NCBI GenBank assembly: GCA_021731205.1
Contig: JAKFXV010000068.1
Coordinates: 1-6,397 of the forward strand
Direction of reading: 5' to 3'
Length of the DNA: 6,397 bases
Source of the DNA: Nocardioides sp.
GTDB taxonomy: Bacteria > Actinomycetota > Actinomycetes > Propionibacteriales > Nocardioidaceae
Within the stretch, counting starts at the first letter, position 1, and the number at the start of each line of letters is the position of its first letter. The notes under the pieces are model-generated. The model saw nothing but the letters and a program-made list of their open reading frames with translations. It was not told the DNA's origin and did not search any database. A program made the translations under genes and the position numbers. Of the stretch, positions 1 through 6,100 are shown piece by piece.

Positions 1-2267
1 GAGCCAGGCTGGTGACCGAACGGTCGACCGTGCTGTACCCCATGCGCGGAGTCTCGGAGCTGGCGCGGATGACCCCCGCGGCCGTGCAGTCGAAGTACGG
101 CATCCCTCCTGCGCGCTATCCCGAGCTGGCCGCGTTGGTGGGTGAGGACTCCGACAACCTGCCTGGGGTGCCGGGGGTAGGCCCGAAGACGGCTGCCAAG
201 TGGCTGGAGTCGTTTGACGGCCTGGACAACCTGATCGCCCGGGTGGACGAGGTCCCGGGCAAGGCGGGTGACAACCTGCGACTGCATCTCGGCGACGTGA
301 TCCGCAACCGGCATCTCAACGGGCTGATCCGAGATCTCCACCTCGACCTGGCCCCGGGCGACCTCGCGGCCCAGCCGTGGGACCGCCACGAGGTGCACAC
401 TCTTTTCGACGGCCTCGAGTTCCGGGTGTTGCGCGAACGCCTCTTCGAGACCCTCGAGGCCGAGGAGGAGGTCATCGAGGGCAACGTCGAGCTGATCGAC
501 GCGGCGCTGAGCCCTGGACAACTCGGTGGCTGGCTCGCCGAGCACACGGGCGACGCCGGTGCACCGAGCGGGCAACGGGTCGGCATCGCTGTGCGTGGCT
601 CGTGGCGCAGTGGCTCCGGCGACGTCTGGTCGATCGCACTCGCCGCAGCGGACGGGACGGCGACGAGCATTCACACCGACGCCATGGCCGCGGAGGACGA
701 GGCGGCGCTGTCTGGATGGCTGGCGGATCCGCAGCGGCCCAAGGTGCTGCACGACGCCAAAGGGCCGATGCAGGCGTTGCACGCCCGGGGGTGGCCGCTG
801 CGGGGACTGATCAGCGACACGGCCTTGGCCGCGTACCTCGTGCGCCCCGACCAACGCTCCTACGACCTGGCCGACCTCACCGTTCGCTACCTCAAGCGAG
901 AGCTGAAACAGGGCTCCGTCGACTCTGGACAGCTGAGTTTCGATTCGCTCGGCAGCGACGACGGCATGGCATTGATGCTGGAGGCGCGAGCAGTGCTCGA
1001 CCTCGCCGAGGCCCTCGACGCCGAGGTGGCCGATCATGGCGGGGCAGCGCTGTTGGCGGACGTGGAACTGCCGCTGATCGACCTGCTCGCCCACATGGAG
1101 CGCACCGGCATCGCCGTCGACGCCGAGCTCCTGGCTCGGCTCGAAGCGGAGTTTGCCAACGAGGTGCGCCGGGCGGCCGACGAGGCGTACTCAGTCATCG
1201 GCAAGGAGATCAACCTCGGTTCTCCGAAGCAACTCCAGGTCGTGCTGTTCGATGAGCTCGCCATGCCCAAGACCAAGCGGACCAAGACCGGCTACACGAC
1301 TGACGCCGAGGCTCTACAACAGCTCTTCGAACGCACCGAGCACCCATTCCTGCTGGCCCTGCTGCGCCATCGCGACGTCACCCGGTTGCGCCAGACCGTG
1401 GAAGGGCTGATCAAGACGGTGGCCGACGACGGTCGGATCCACACCACGTTCAATCAGCTGATCGCTGCGACCGGCCGGCTCTCGAGCACCGACCCCAACC
1501 TGCAGAACATCCCGGTCCGGACCGAGGAGGGTCGGCGAATCCGCGAGACCTTCGTCGTCGGTGCGGGCTACGACTGTCTGATGACAGCGGACTACAGCCA
1601 GATCGAGATGCGGATCATGGCCCACCTCTCGAGGGACGCCCTGCTGATCGAGGCCTTCAGGTCGGGTCAGGACTTCCACTCCATCACCGCCTCTCGAGTC
1701 TTCGGCGTGCCCGCCGAGGAGGTGACCTCGGCGATGCGAGCAAAGATCAAGGCGATGAACTACGGCCTGGCCTACGGCCTTTCTGCCTACGGCCTGGCGC
1801 AGCAACTGCGCATCGAGCCCGGAGAGGCCCGTGGCTTGATGGACGAATACTTCGAGACGTTCGGCGGAGTGCGCGACTACCTGGCCGGCGTCGTGGACGA
1901 GGCTCGCCGCAGCGGGTTCACCGAGACCCTGATGGGCCGCCGCCGCTACCTGCCCGACCTGACCAGCGACAACCGACAGCGCCGCGAGATGGCCGAGCGG
2001 ATGGCACTCAACGCGCCGATCCAGGGCTCGGCGGCTGACCTGATCAAGGTCGCCATGCTGAACGTCGCCTCGGCGATCACCAGTGGTGACCTGCGCTCAC
2101 GCCTGCTGCTCCAGGTGCACGACGAGTTGGTCTTCGACGTCGCGCCGGGAGAGCGGGAGCGCCTGGTCGAACTGGTGCGAGCCGAGATGGCAGCCGCTGC
2201 CGATCTCACTGTTCCGCTCGACGTCTCGATCGGCACCGGCAGGAGCTGGCACGAGGCTGCCCACTAG
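1..2267 (+). CDS. polA: DNA polymerase I, 5'-truncated by the window edge
   Basis: This enzyme fills gaps and removes RNA primers and damaged strands during replication and repair in the cytoplasm. About 754 residues are visible; the family is usually about 900, so roughly 140-150 N-terminal residues lie before the window. The frame is open from base 3 and the first codons (ARLVTER) continue the 5'-nuclease domain, so the GTG at 12 is internal and not a start. Counting from that GTG: the 5'-nuclease helix-hairpin-helix is at 45-65 (SDNLPGVPGVGPKTAAKW); a degenerate 3'-5' exonuclease domain spans about 185-340; the polymerase domain is about 345-751. Polymerase motif A is DYSQIEMR with catalytic D527; motif B (O-helix) is RAKIKAMNYG, with R576, K580 and Y584; motif C is QVHDELVF with H703, D704 and E705. 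All catalytic polymerase residues are present. The exonuclease acidic residues are missing. The stop codon overlaps the stop of the convergent flippase gene. Identification is very secure. Confidence 0.98.
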   Translation, partial: ARLVTERSTVLYPMRGVSELARMTPAAVQSKYGIPPARYPELAALVGEDSDNLPGVPGVGPKTAAKWLESFDGLDNLIARVDEVPGKAGDNLRLHLGDVIRNRHLNGLIRDLHLDLAPGDLAAQPWDRHEVHTLFDGLEFRVLRERLFETLEAEEEVIEGNVELIDAALSPGQLGGWLAEHTGDAGAPSGQRVGIAVRGSWRSGSGDVWSIALAAADGTATSIHTDAMAAEDEAALSGWLADPQRPKVLHDAKGPMQALHARGWPLRGLISDTALAAYLVRPDQRSYDLADLTVRYLKRELKQGSVDSGQLSFDSLGSDDGMALMLEARAVLDLAEALDAEVADHGGAALLADVELPLIDLLAHMERTGIAVDAELLARLEAEFANEVRRAADEAYSVIGKEINLGSPKQLQVVLFDELAMPKTKRTKTGYTTDAEALQQLFERTEHPFLLALLRHRDVTRLRQTVEGLIKTVADDGRIHTTFNQLIAATGRLSSTDPNLQNIPVRTEEGRRIRETFVVGAGYDCLMTADYSQIEMRIMAHLSRDALLIEAFRSGQDFHSITASRVFGVPAEEVTSAMRAKIKAMNYGLAYGLSAYGLAQQLRIEPGEARGLMDEYFETFGGVRDYLAGVVDEARRSGFTETLMGRRRYLPDLTSDNRQRREMAERMALNAPIQGSAADLIKVAMLNVASAITSGDLRSRLLLQVHDELVFDVAPGERERLVELVRAEMAAAADLTVPLDVSIGTGRSWHEAAH
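2264..2267. other. CTAG palindrome serving as both stop codons of convergent genes
   Basis: TAG at 2265-2267 on the plus strand ends polA, and TAG at 2266-2264 on the minus strand ends the flippase gene. The two coding regions therefore overlap by four bases and share a palindromic CTAG. There is no intergenic space, so any terminator for either transcript must lie inside the opposite gene. I see no strong hairpin plus U-tract in the last part of either gene. Confidence 0.95.
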
Positions 2268-3511
2268 CGCGGCGGGCGGGGGGTTTCCCGGGCTCTTGCG
2301 ACAGGTCCACAGATCAGCGCCGTCACCACGATCACCAGCAGCACCAACGTGTCCTGGTTCAGCCTCACCCCGGCCCACGCCAAGCCGACACTGCCCGCGA
2401 CCAGGGCGAGTGTTGCGCTCCACAGCCACCACGCCACCGACGCCGCGTGGCGGGCGATCTGGCGGTACACCACGACCTGCAACAGCGCGAAGAGGGTGCC
2501 CTCCGCAGCGAAGAGCCACAGGTACGCCGACAGCGGTCGATACGCCGTACCCCCCACGAACTCGACGGCCAGCGCAGGCAGACCCAGCACCCCAAGGGTT
2601 ACCCCGGCGCCGAGCAGCCCTACGAGGGCCAATGGCTTGAGCCACTCACTGCTGTGCCGGTCGGCGTCTTGTTGCTCTGCGATGGTGGGAAACGCAACGA
2701 CGATCACGAACTGCGGAAGGAACAAGCAGGCCTTCGTCAGGATCGCGCCGGCGGCGTATAGGCCGGACGCTTCGCCGTCGAGCACGCTTCGAGCGATCAG
2801 TACGTCGACGTTCGTGAGCGAGAAGAACGCCAGCAGGATATGCACGTTGCGCCAGATCTCGACGGTCAGCCTGCGGGCCGAGCCGGTCCCGGCGCTGAGC
2901 TCCCGGCGACAGCCCCACCAACCCACCGCGGCGGGAACCAGGGCTCCCATCGTGACGCCCACCACGGCACCGGTGAGCGTAGGGCTGATCAGCACCGCCC
3001 CGGCGCCGATGGCCAGGCGACCCAGGCCCAGGCTCACGAAGACGGCCGTGAGCCAGCGCCAGGATCGATTGCCTTGCAATACCCCGGCGAACCCACCCAG
3101 CATCGTGAGGGGCACAACGCACACCGGCACGGCGGCCGCGACCAGCCAGGGAATATCCAGCAGCGCGTGCAGGAGCGGACTCATGGCGAGGAGCAGCCCT
3201 GCCAGTACCAACGCCGTCATGCGGGCGGCTGTCACGACGTCACGAGCGACGTCGGCGCGCTCCGCGGCAGATGCGGTGGCGATGCGTCTGGCCCCCGTGG
3301 CCTGGAGGCCGAGCGCGCCCACACTGGCCACGATCAACAGCGCCAGGACAGCGCCCAGTCCGCCGAACTCCTCGGGAGCAAGTGAACGGGCACTGACCAG
3401 CGTGAAGGCGTAGACCATCACGTTCATGGACATCATCCCGATCGCAACCAGGGTGCCGCTGCGACCCACCCCTCGAGCCCGGACCTCTCCGGGTGCGGGA
3501 GTACGACTCAT
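2264..3511 (-). CDS. Oligosaccharide flippase family membrane protein (MATE/MOP, Wzx-like)
   Basis: This is probably a transporter that flips a lipid-linked sugar or similar amphipathic substrate across the cytoplasmic membrane. It has 415 residues, the usual size for the family, with about twelve hydrophobic segments (roughly 19-41, 50-73, 98-118, 122-145, 153-175, 180-200, 223-241, 255-277, 292-317, 327-348, 357-381, 385-404). Family-like stretches are VSARSLAPEEFGGLG near 39-53 and the second-half repeat TNVDVLIARSVL followed by GLYAAGAILTK (233-260), ending in a conserved FP at 274-275. The start at 3511 is chosen because its ATG overlaps the methyltransferase TGA (ATGA); the frame is open up to 3607, but that extension is Arg-rich, lies inside the upstream gene and does not resemble the family. 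No clear Shine-Dalgarno precedes it, so translation probably depends on coupling. No glycosyltransferase, polymerase or ligase gene is adjacent, so the substrate cannot be named. A related exporter of the same superfamily (MurJ-like, MATE drug exporter) fits less well. Confidence 0.85.
   Translation of the reverse strand: MSRTPAPGEVRARGVGRSGTLVAIGMMSMNVMVYAFTLVSARSLAPEEFGGLGAVLALLIVASVGALGLQATGARRIATASAAERADVARDVVTAARMTALVLAGLLLAMSPLLHALLDIPWLVAAAVPVCVVPLTMLGGFAGVLQGNRSWRWLTAVFVSLGLGRLAIGAGAVLISPTLTGAVVGVTMGALVPAAVGWWGCRRELSAGTGSARRLTVEIWRNVHILLAFFSLTNVDVLIARSVLDGEASGLYAAGAILTKACLFLPQFVIVVAFPTIAEQQDADRHSSEWLKPLALVGLLGAGVTLGVLGLPALAVEFVGGTAYRPLSAYLWLFAAEGTLFALLQVVVYRQIARHAASVAWWLWSATLALVAGSVGLAWAGVRLNQDTLVLLVIVVTALICGPVARARETPRPPR
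3508..3511 (-). other. ATGA stop/start overlap coupling methyltransferase to flippase
   Basis: On the minus strand the methyltransferase ends with TGA at 3510-3508 and the flippase begins with ATG at 3511-3509, giving the four-base overlap ATGA. The bases just upstream of the ATG carry no purine-rich ribosome-binding site. This arrangement usually means one mRNA and re-initiation by terminating ribosomes, so the two proteins are probably made together. Confidence 0.9.
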
Positions 3512-4329
3512 CGGATCAGGTCGGCTACGAAGATCGCCGTGCCGGGCGTCAACAGCCCGCGCTCGCGCGACCACCCACCCCAGACGCGGTCGTGGTCGAC
3601 GGGCCACTGTGGCTCGACCAGGTCTCGCAGCCAGAATCCTTGCGACCCGAGCAGCCGCACCCAGTCGCCGAGCGTGCGGTGGTGCTCAACGTAGGAGGCT
3701 TGGTCCGTGCGCCGATCGACCTCTACGTAGGGAGTTCGGTCCCAGTACGACTGGCAGGCAGTCAACCCGTCCGGGCCGGGATCGTCGGGGAACACCCAAC
3801 GTGACGGATGGGTGATCGAGAACGCGAACCGGCCGTTGGGGCGAAGCACCCGGGCGACCTCGGCGACGGCCAGCTCCAGGTCGCTCACGAACTGCAGCGC
3901 ACCGAATGCCGAGAACACGATGTCGAAGGAGTCCGCCGTGAACGGAAGGTGGGTCGCCGTCCCACGCAGCGACGGGACGCTCAGACCGGTCGCGTCGTCG
4001 ATGCGCAGCGAGTGTTGCAACTGACGATGGGAGAGGTCCACGCCGATGGGGCGCCCGCCGCGCGAGCGGACCCACCGCGAGCACTGTCCGCCGCCGGAGC
4101 CGACCTCCAAGACGTCGCGGTCGACGACGTCGCCCAGTGCTGCGATCTGGTCCTCGGTGCAGCCTTCCGGGCCCCACAGGAAACCCACGTCACCCAGGAA
4201 CTCGCCGTGCGTGGCTTGATACTCGTCGGCGTAGCGGTCCCAGTCCGGCCCGTTCGCGGCTCGGGACTCGGACTCGTCGACAAGGCGGCGCTCGACCCGC
4301 ACCGGCGGGTCCGCCGCGAACTCCTGCAC
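3508..4329 (-). CDS. Class I SAM-dependent methyltransferase, substrate unknown
   Basis: This is a soluble Rossmann-fold methyltransferase, about 273 residues from the GTG at 4329 (288 if the ATG at 4374 is used). Numbering from the GTG: the SAM-binding motif I VLEVGSGGGQCSRW is at 73-86; the acidic residue after strand 2 is D98 in GVDLS; a Methyltransf_11-type segment LPFTADSFDIVFSAF lies near 128-142; RVLRPNGRFAFS is at 160-171. The N-terminal part has a conserved-looking block (VERRLVDESESRAAN, then WDRYADEYQATHG) typical of an uncharacterised actinobacterial subgroup, and the C-terminal third probably forms the substrate cap. I prefer the GTG start because AAGG lies 8 bases upstream and codons after it are almost all G/C-ending, whereas the 15 codons before it are less so and the ATG lacks a ribosome-binding site. 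It is the first gene of a coupled pair with the flippase and diverges from rpsA. The methyl acceptor cannot be deduced; small molecule, lipid or sugar are all possible. Confidence 0.9.
   Translation of the reverse strand: MQEFAADPPVRVERRLVDESESRAANGPDWDRYADEYQATHGEFLGDVGFLWGPEGCTEDQIAALGDVVDRDVLEVGSGGGQCSRWVRSRGGRPIGVDLSHRQLQHSLRIDDATGLSVPSLRGTATHLPFTADSFDIVFSAFGALQFVSDLELAVAEVARVLRPNGRFAFSITHPSRWVFPDDPGPDGLTACQSYWDRTPYVEVDRRTDQASYVEHHRTLGDWVRLLGSQGFWLRDLVEPQWPVDHDRVWGGWSRERGLLTPGTAIFVADLIR
4294..4311. repeat. Perfect 7-bp dyad, copy 1 of a duplicated GC-rich element
   Basis: On the plus strand the site reads GACCCGC, ACCG, GCGGGTC: a perfect seven-base-pair inverted repeat around four bases. 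Its core CCCGCACCGGCGGG (4296-4309) recurs exactly at 4351-4364. This copy lies within the first codons of the methyltransferase. It could be an operator dyad or an mRNA hairpin; neither is proven. Confidence 0.6.
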
Positions 4330-4350
4330 ATCGGTGACCTTAACCTGCGT

Positions 4351-4364
4351 CCCGCACCGGCGGG
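4351..4364. repeat. Copy 2 of the duplicated GC-rich dyad
   Basis: This is an exact 14-base repeat of 4296-4309, 55 bases away, with a five-base-pair stem (CCCGC/GCGGG) around ACCG. It sits just upstream of the preferred GTG start of the methyltransferase (4329) and just inside the alternative ATG start (4374). The two copies are in different reading frames relative to that gene, so a repeated peptide does not explain them. Confidence 0.6.
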
Positions 4365-4394
4365 CTCGATCCATGCGTACGCCGAGGGCGTCGG

Positions 4395-4425
4395 TTGGAC
4401 GGTTACCCGCGCTGGGACGTATCCT
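4395..4425 (+). promoter_or_regulatory. Candidate housekeeping-sigma promoter for rpsA-coaE
   Basis: TTGGAC at 4395-4400 resembles a -35 element and TATCCT at 4420-4425 fits the actinobacterial -10 pattern TANNNT. The spacer is 19 bases, one or two longer than ideal. Transcription would start near 4432 and leave an rpsA leader of about 180 bases. I found no better pair closer to the gene, but this rests on consensus matching alone. Confidence 0.35.
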
Positions 4426-4504
4426 GAGCGTTGCGCTGGCAAGTCTGCCTGGGTTCCAGACCGAGCGGACCTTAGCTCGCTATCAGTTCGTTCGTCGCTG
4501 TGCC

Positions 4505-4529
4505 CCGAGAAGGTCTGCTCAGTTCTCGG
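4505..4529 (+). promoter_or_regulatory. 7-bp hairpin in the rpsA leader
   Basis: CCGAGAA (4505-4511) and TTCTCGG (4523-4529) are perfect reverse complements around an 11-base loop. The left arm can instead pair as CCCGA (4504-4508) with TCGGG (4533-4537), so two mutually exclusive folds are possible. It is not followed by a U-tract, so it is not a standard terminator. A role in controlling rpsA is an inference. Confidence 0.4.
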
Positions 4530-4596
4530 AAATCGGGTGCGTTTGTCATTGGTAGTGACACCGACTTCTGGTGCGTCCAACCAACTTCATCCACCC

Positions 4597-4601
4597 AAGG
4601 A
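4597..4601 (+). promoter_or_regulatory. Ribosome-binding site of rpsA
   Basis: AAGGA lies 12 bases before the ATG at 4614, which is on the long side. It is the only Shine-Dalgarno-like stretch nearby, and the ATG gives the conserved N-terminus of actinobacterial S1 (MTSST, then QVAVNDIG). An in-frame GTG at 4500 would add 38 residues not typical of the family and is rejected as the start. Confidence 0.65.
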
Positions 4602-4613
4602 ATCCTTTCCCTT

Positions 4614-6092
4614 ATGACAAGCAGCACGATCCTCCCGGACTACGACGCCCCACAGGTGGCGGTCAACGACATCGGTTCGGCAGACGACTTCCTCGCGGCC
4701 ATCGACGCGACCATCAAGTACTTCAACGACGGCGACATCGTCGACGGCATCATCGTGAAGGTCGACCGGGACGAGGTCCTGCTCGACATCGGTTACAAGA
4801 CCGAGGGTGTCATCCCCTCACGCGAGCTCTCCATCAAGCACGACGTGGACCCCAGCGAGGTCGTCAACGTCGGTGACCTGGTCGAGGCACTGGTCCTTCA
4901 GAAGGAGGACAAGGAAGGTCGCCTGATCCTGTCCAAGAAGCGCGCCCAGTACGAGCGTGCCTGGGGGACCATCGAGAAGGTCAAGGAAGAGGACGGTGTC
5001 GTCGAAGGCACGGTCATCGAGGTCGTCAAGGGCGGATTGATCATCGATATCGGTCTGCGCGGCTTCCTCCCCGCTTCCCTGGTGGAGATGCGCCGGGTCC
5101 GCGACCTGCAGCCGTACGTCGGGCAGACCCTCGAGGCCAAGATCATCGAACTCGACAAGAACCGCAACAACGTCGTCCTGTCTCGCCGGGCGTGGCTCGA
5201 GCAGACCCAGTCCGAGGTGCGTCACGGCTTCTTGACCCAGTTGCAGAAGGGTCAGATCCGCAAGGGTGTCGTCTCCTCCATCGTCAACTTCGGTGCCTTC
5301 GTCGACCTCGGGGGAGTCGACGGCTTGGTGCACGTTTCCGAGCTGTCGTGGAAGCACATCGACCACCCCAGCGAGGTCGTCGCCGTCGGCGACGAGGTGA
5401 CCGTCGAGGTCCTGCTCGTCGAGATGGATCGCGAACGCGTGTCGCTGTCACTCAAGGCCACTCAAGAAGACCCGTGGCAGCACTTCGCTCGGACCCACCA
5501 GATCGGCCAGATCGTCCCCGGCAAGGTCACCAAGTTGGTGCCCTTCGGGTCGTTCGTGCGGGTCGAGGAGGGCATCGAGGGCCTGGTGCACATCTCGGAA
5601 CTGGCCGAGCGGCATGTGGAGATCCCCGAGCAGGTCGTCCAGGTCAACGACGACGTCATGGTCAAGATCATCGACATCGACCTCGAGCGCCGTCGAATCT
5701 CGCTGTCGTTGAAGCAGGCCAACGAGACCGCGACCGCAGCCGACGTCGAAGAGTTCGACCCCACGCTCTACGGCATGGCGGCGACCTACGATGCCGAGGG
5801 CAACTACATCTATCCCGAGGGCTTCGACCCGGAGACCGGTGAGTGGCTCGAGGGGTTCGACACCCAGCGGGCCGCCTGGGAGGAGCAGTACGCCAAGGCT
5901 CACGCCCGGTGGGAAGCCCACGTCAAGCAGCAGGCCGAGGCCGTTCAGGCCGACGCCGAAGCCGGCGAGACCAAGTCGTACAGCTCGGATTCGACAGACG
6001 GGGACGCCGAGGCGGATGCCGCAGGGTCCTTGGCCTCGGACGAAGCCCTGCAGGCGCTGCGCGAGAAGCTCACCGGCGGCGGAGAATCCTGA
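4614..6092 (+). CDS. rpsA: 30S ribosomal protein S1
   Basis: S1 is an RNA-binding protein that helps the small ribosomal subunit capture mRNA. It has 492 residues, normal for actinobacteria, where four S1 (OB-fold) domains are usual rather than the six of E. coli. Domains lie at about 39-110 ([21 protein letters not shown]), 128-193, 212-282 ([20 protein letters not shown]) and 297-368 ([20 protein letters not shown]). The last two carry the canonical GAF/GSFV and GLVHxSE signatures of RNA-binding S1 repeats; the first two are divergent, as usual. After 370 comes the tail: [19 protein letters not shown], a [15 protein letters not shown] block, a charged helix, an acidic variable linker (about 441-472) and the final [15 protein letters not shown]. 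coaE follows immediately, probably in the same transcript. The long structured leader may allow autoregulation, as is known for E. coli S1, but this is inferred. Identification is very secure. Confidence 0.98.
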   Translation: MTSSTILPDYDAPQVAVNDIGSADDFLAAIDATIKYFNDGDIVDGIIVKVDRDEVLLDIGYKTEGVIPSRELSIKHDVDPSEVVNVGDLVEALVLQKEDKEGRLILSKKRAQYERAWGTIEKVKEEDGVVEGTVIEVVKGGLIIDIGLRGFLPASLVEMRRVRDLQPYVGQTLEAKIIELDKNRNNVVLSRRAWLEQTQSEVRHGFLTQLQKGQIRKGVVSSIVNFGAFVDLGGVDGLVHVSELSWKHIDHPSEVVAVGDEVTVEVLLVEMDRERVSLSLKATQEDPWQHFARTHQIGQIVPGKVTKLVPFGSFVRVEEGIEGLVHISELAERHVEIPEQVVQVNDDVMVKIIDIDLERRRISLSLKQANETATAADVEEFDPTLYGMAATYDAEGNYIYPEGFDPETGEWLEGFDTQRAAWEEQYAKAHARWEAHVKQQAEAVQADAEAGETKSYSSDSTDGDAEADAAGSLASDEALQALREKLTGGGES

Positions 6093-6100
6093 GCGACCGT

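Larger units (their letters stand above)
4330..4613. promoter_or_regulatory. Divergent intergenic region between methyltransferase and rpsA
   Basis: About 284 bases (239 if the methyltransferase starts at 4374) contain no convincing gene. They must hold the promoters of both divergent units. On the plus side I see one candidate promoter (4395-4425) and, after it, a run of short inverted repeats: GTCTG/CAGAC (4443-4461), CGAGC/GCTCG (4462-4479), CCGAGAA/TTCTCGG (4505-4529), TGTCA/TGACA (4544-4560) and AAGG/CCTT (4597-4607) at the ribosome-binding site. Only the seven-base-pair one clearly exceeds what I would expect by chance in GC-rich DNA. I could not pick a convincing promoter for the minus-strand unit. 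Confidence 0.6.

Noticed and set aside
116..670. Minus-strand open frame of 184 codons within polA
   Set aside because: The product is Ser/Arg/Pro-rich and the plus strand is unmistakable PolA.
1758..1799. Three near-identical TACGGCCT repeats in polA
   Set aside because: They encode YGLAYGLSAYGLA, the conserved polymerase motif B region, so protein conservation explains the repeat.
2268..2300. G-rich run followed by TTTCCCGGG near the polA end, considered as a terminator
   Set aside because: No adequate stem and no U-tract; it is coding sequence for the flippase C-terminus (Arg/Pro codons).
2349..3413. Plus-strand open frame of 354 codons antisense to the flippase
   Set aside because: Its product is a Ser/Thr/Ala/Arg/Pro-rich string with no domain, and the opposite strand encodes a coherent 12-helix protein. 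Long antisense frames are common in GC-rich DNA.
3512..3607. N-terminal extension of the flippase to a start at 3607
   Set aside because: It would overlap the methyltransferase by about 100 bases and adds an Arg-rich stretch unlike the family; the ATGA start at 3511 is simpler.
4409..4439. Direct repeat GCGCTGG at 4409-4415 and 4433-4439 around the candidate -10 element
   Set aside because: Seven G/C-rich bases can recur by chance in this DNA, and there is no symmetry or further extension.
4441..4461. GGGTTCCAGACC resembling the T-arm of a tRNA
   Set aside because: No acceptor stem, D-arm or anticodon arm can be built around it, and the GTTC context is incomplete.
4818..5366. Minus-strand open frame of 182 codons antisense to rpsA, acidic and somewhat protein-like
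   Set aside because: Its Asp/Leu/Val-rich composition is the mirror of the repeated Asp, Glu and Val codons of S1; no ribosome-binding site or recognisable domain.
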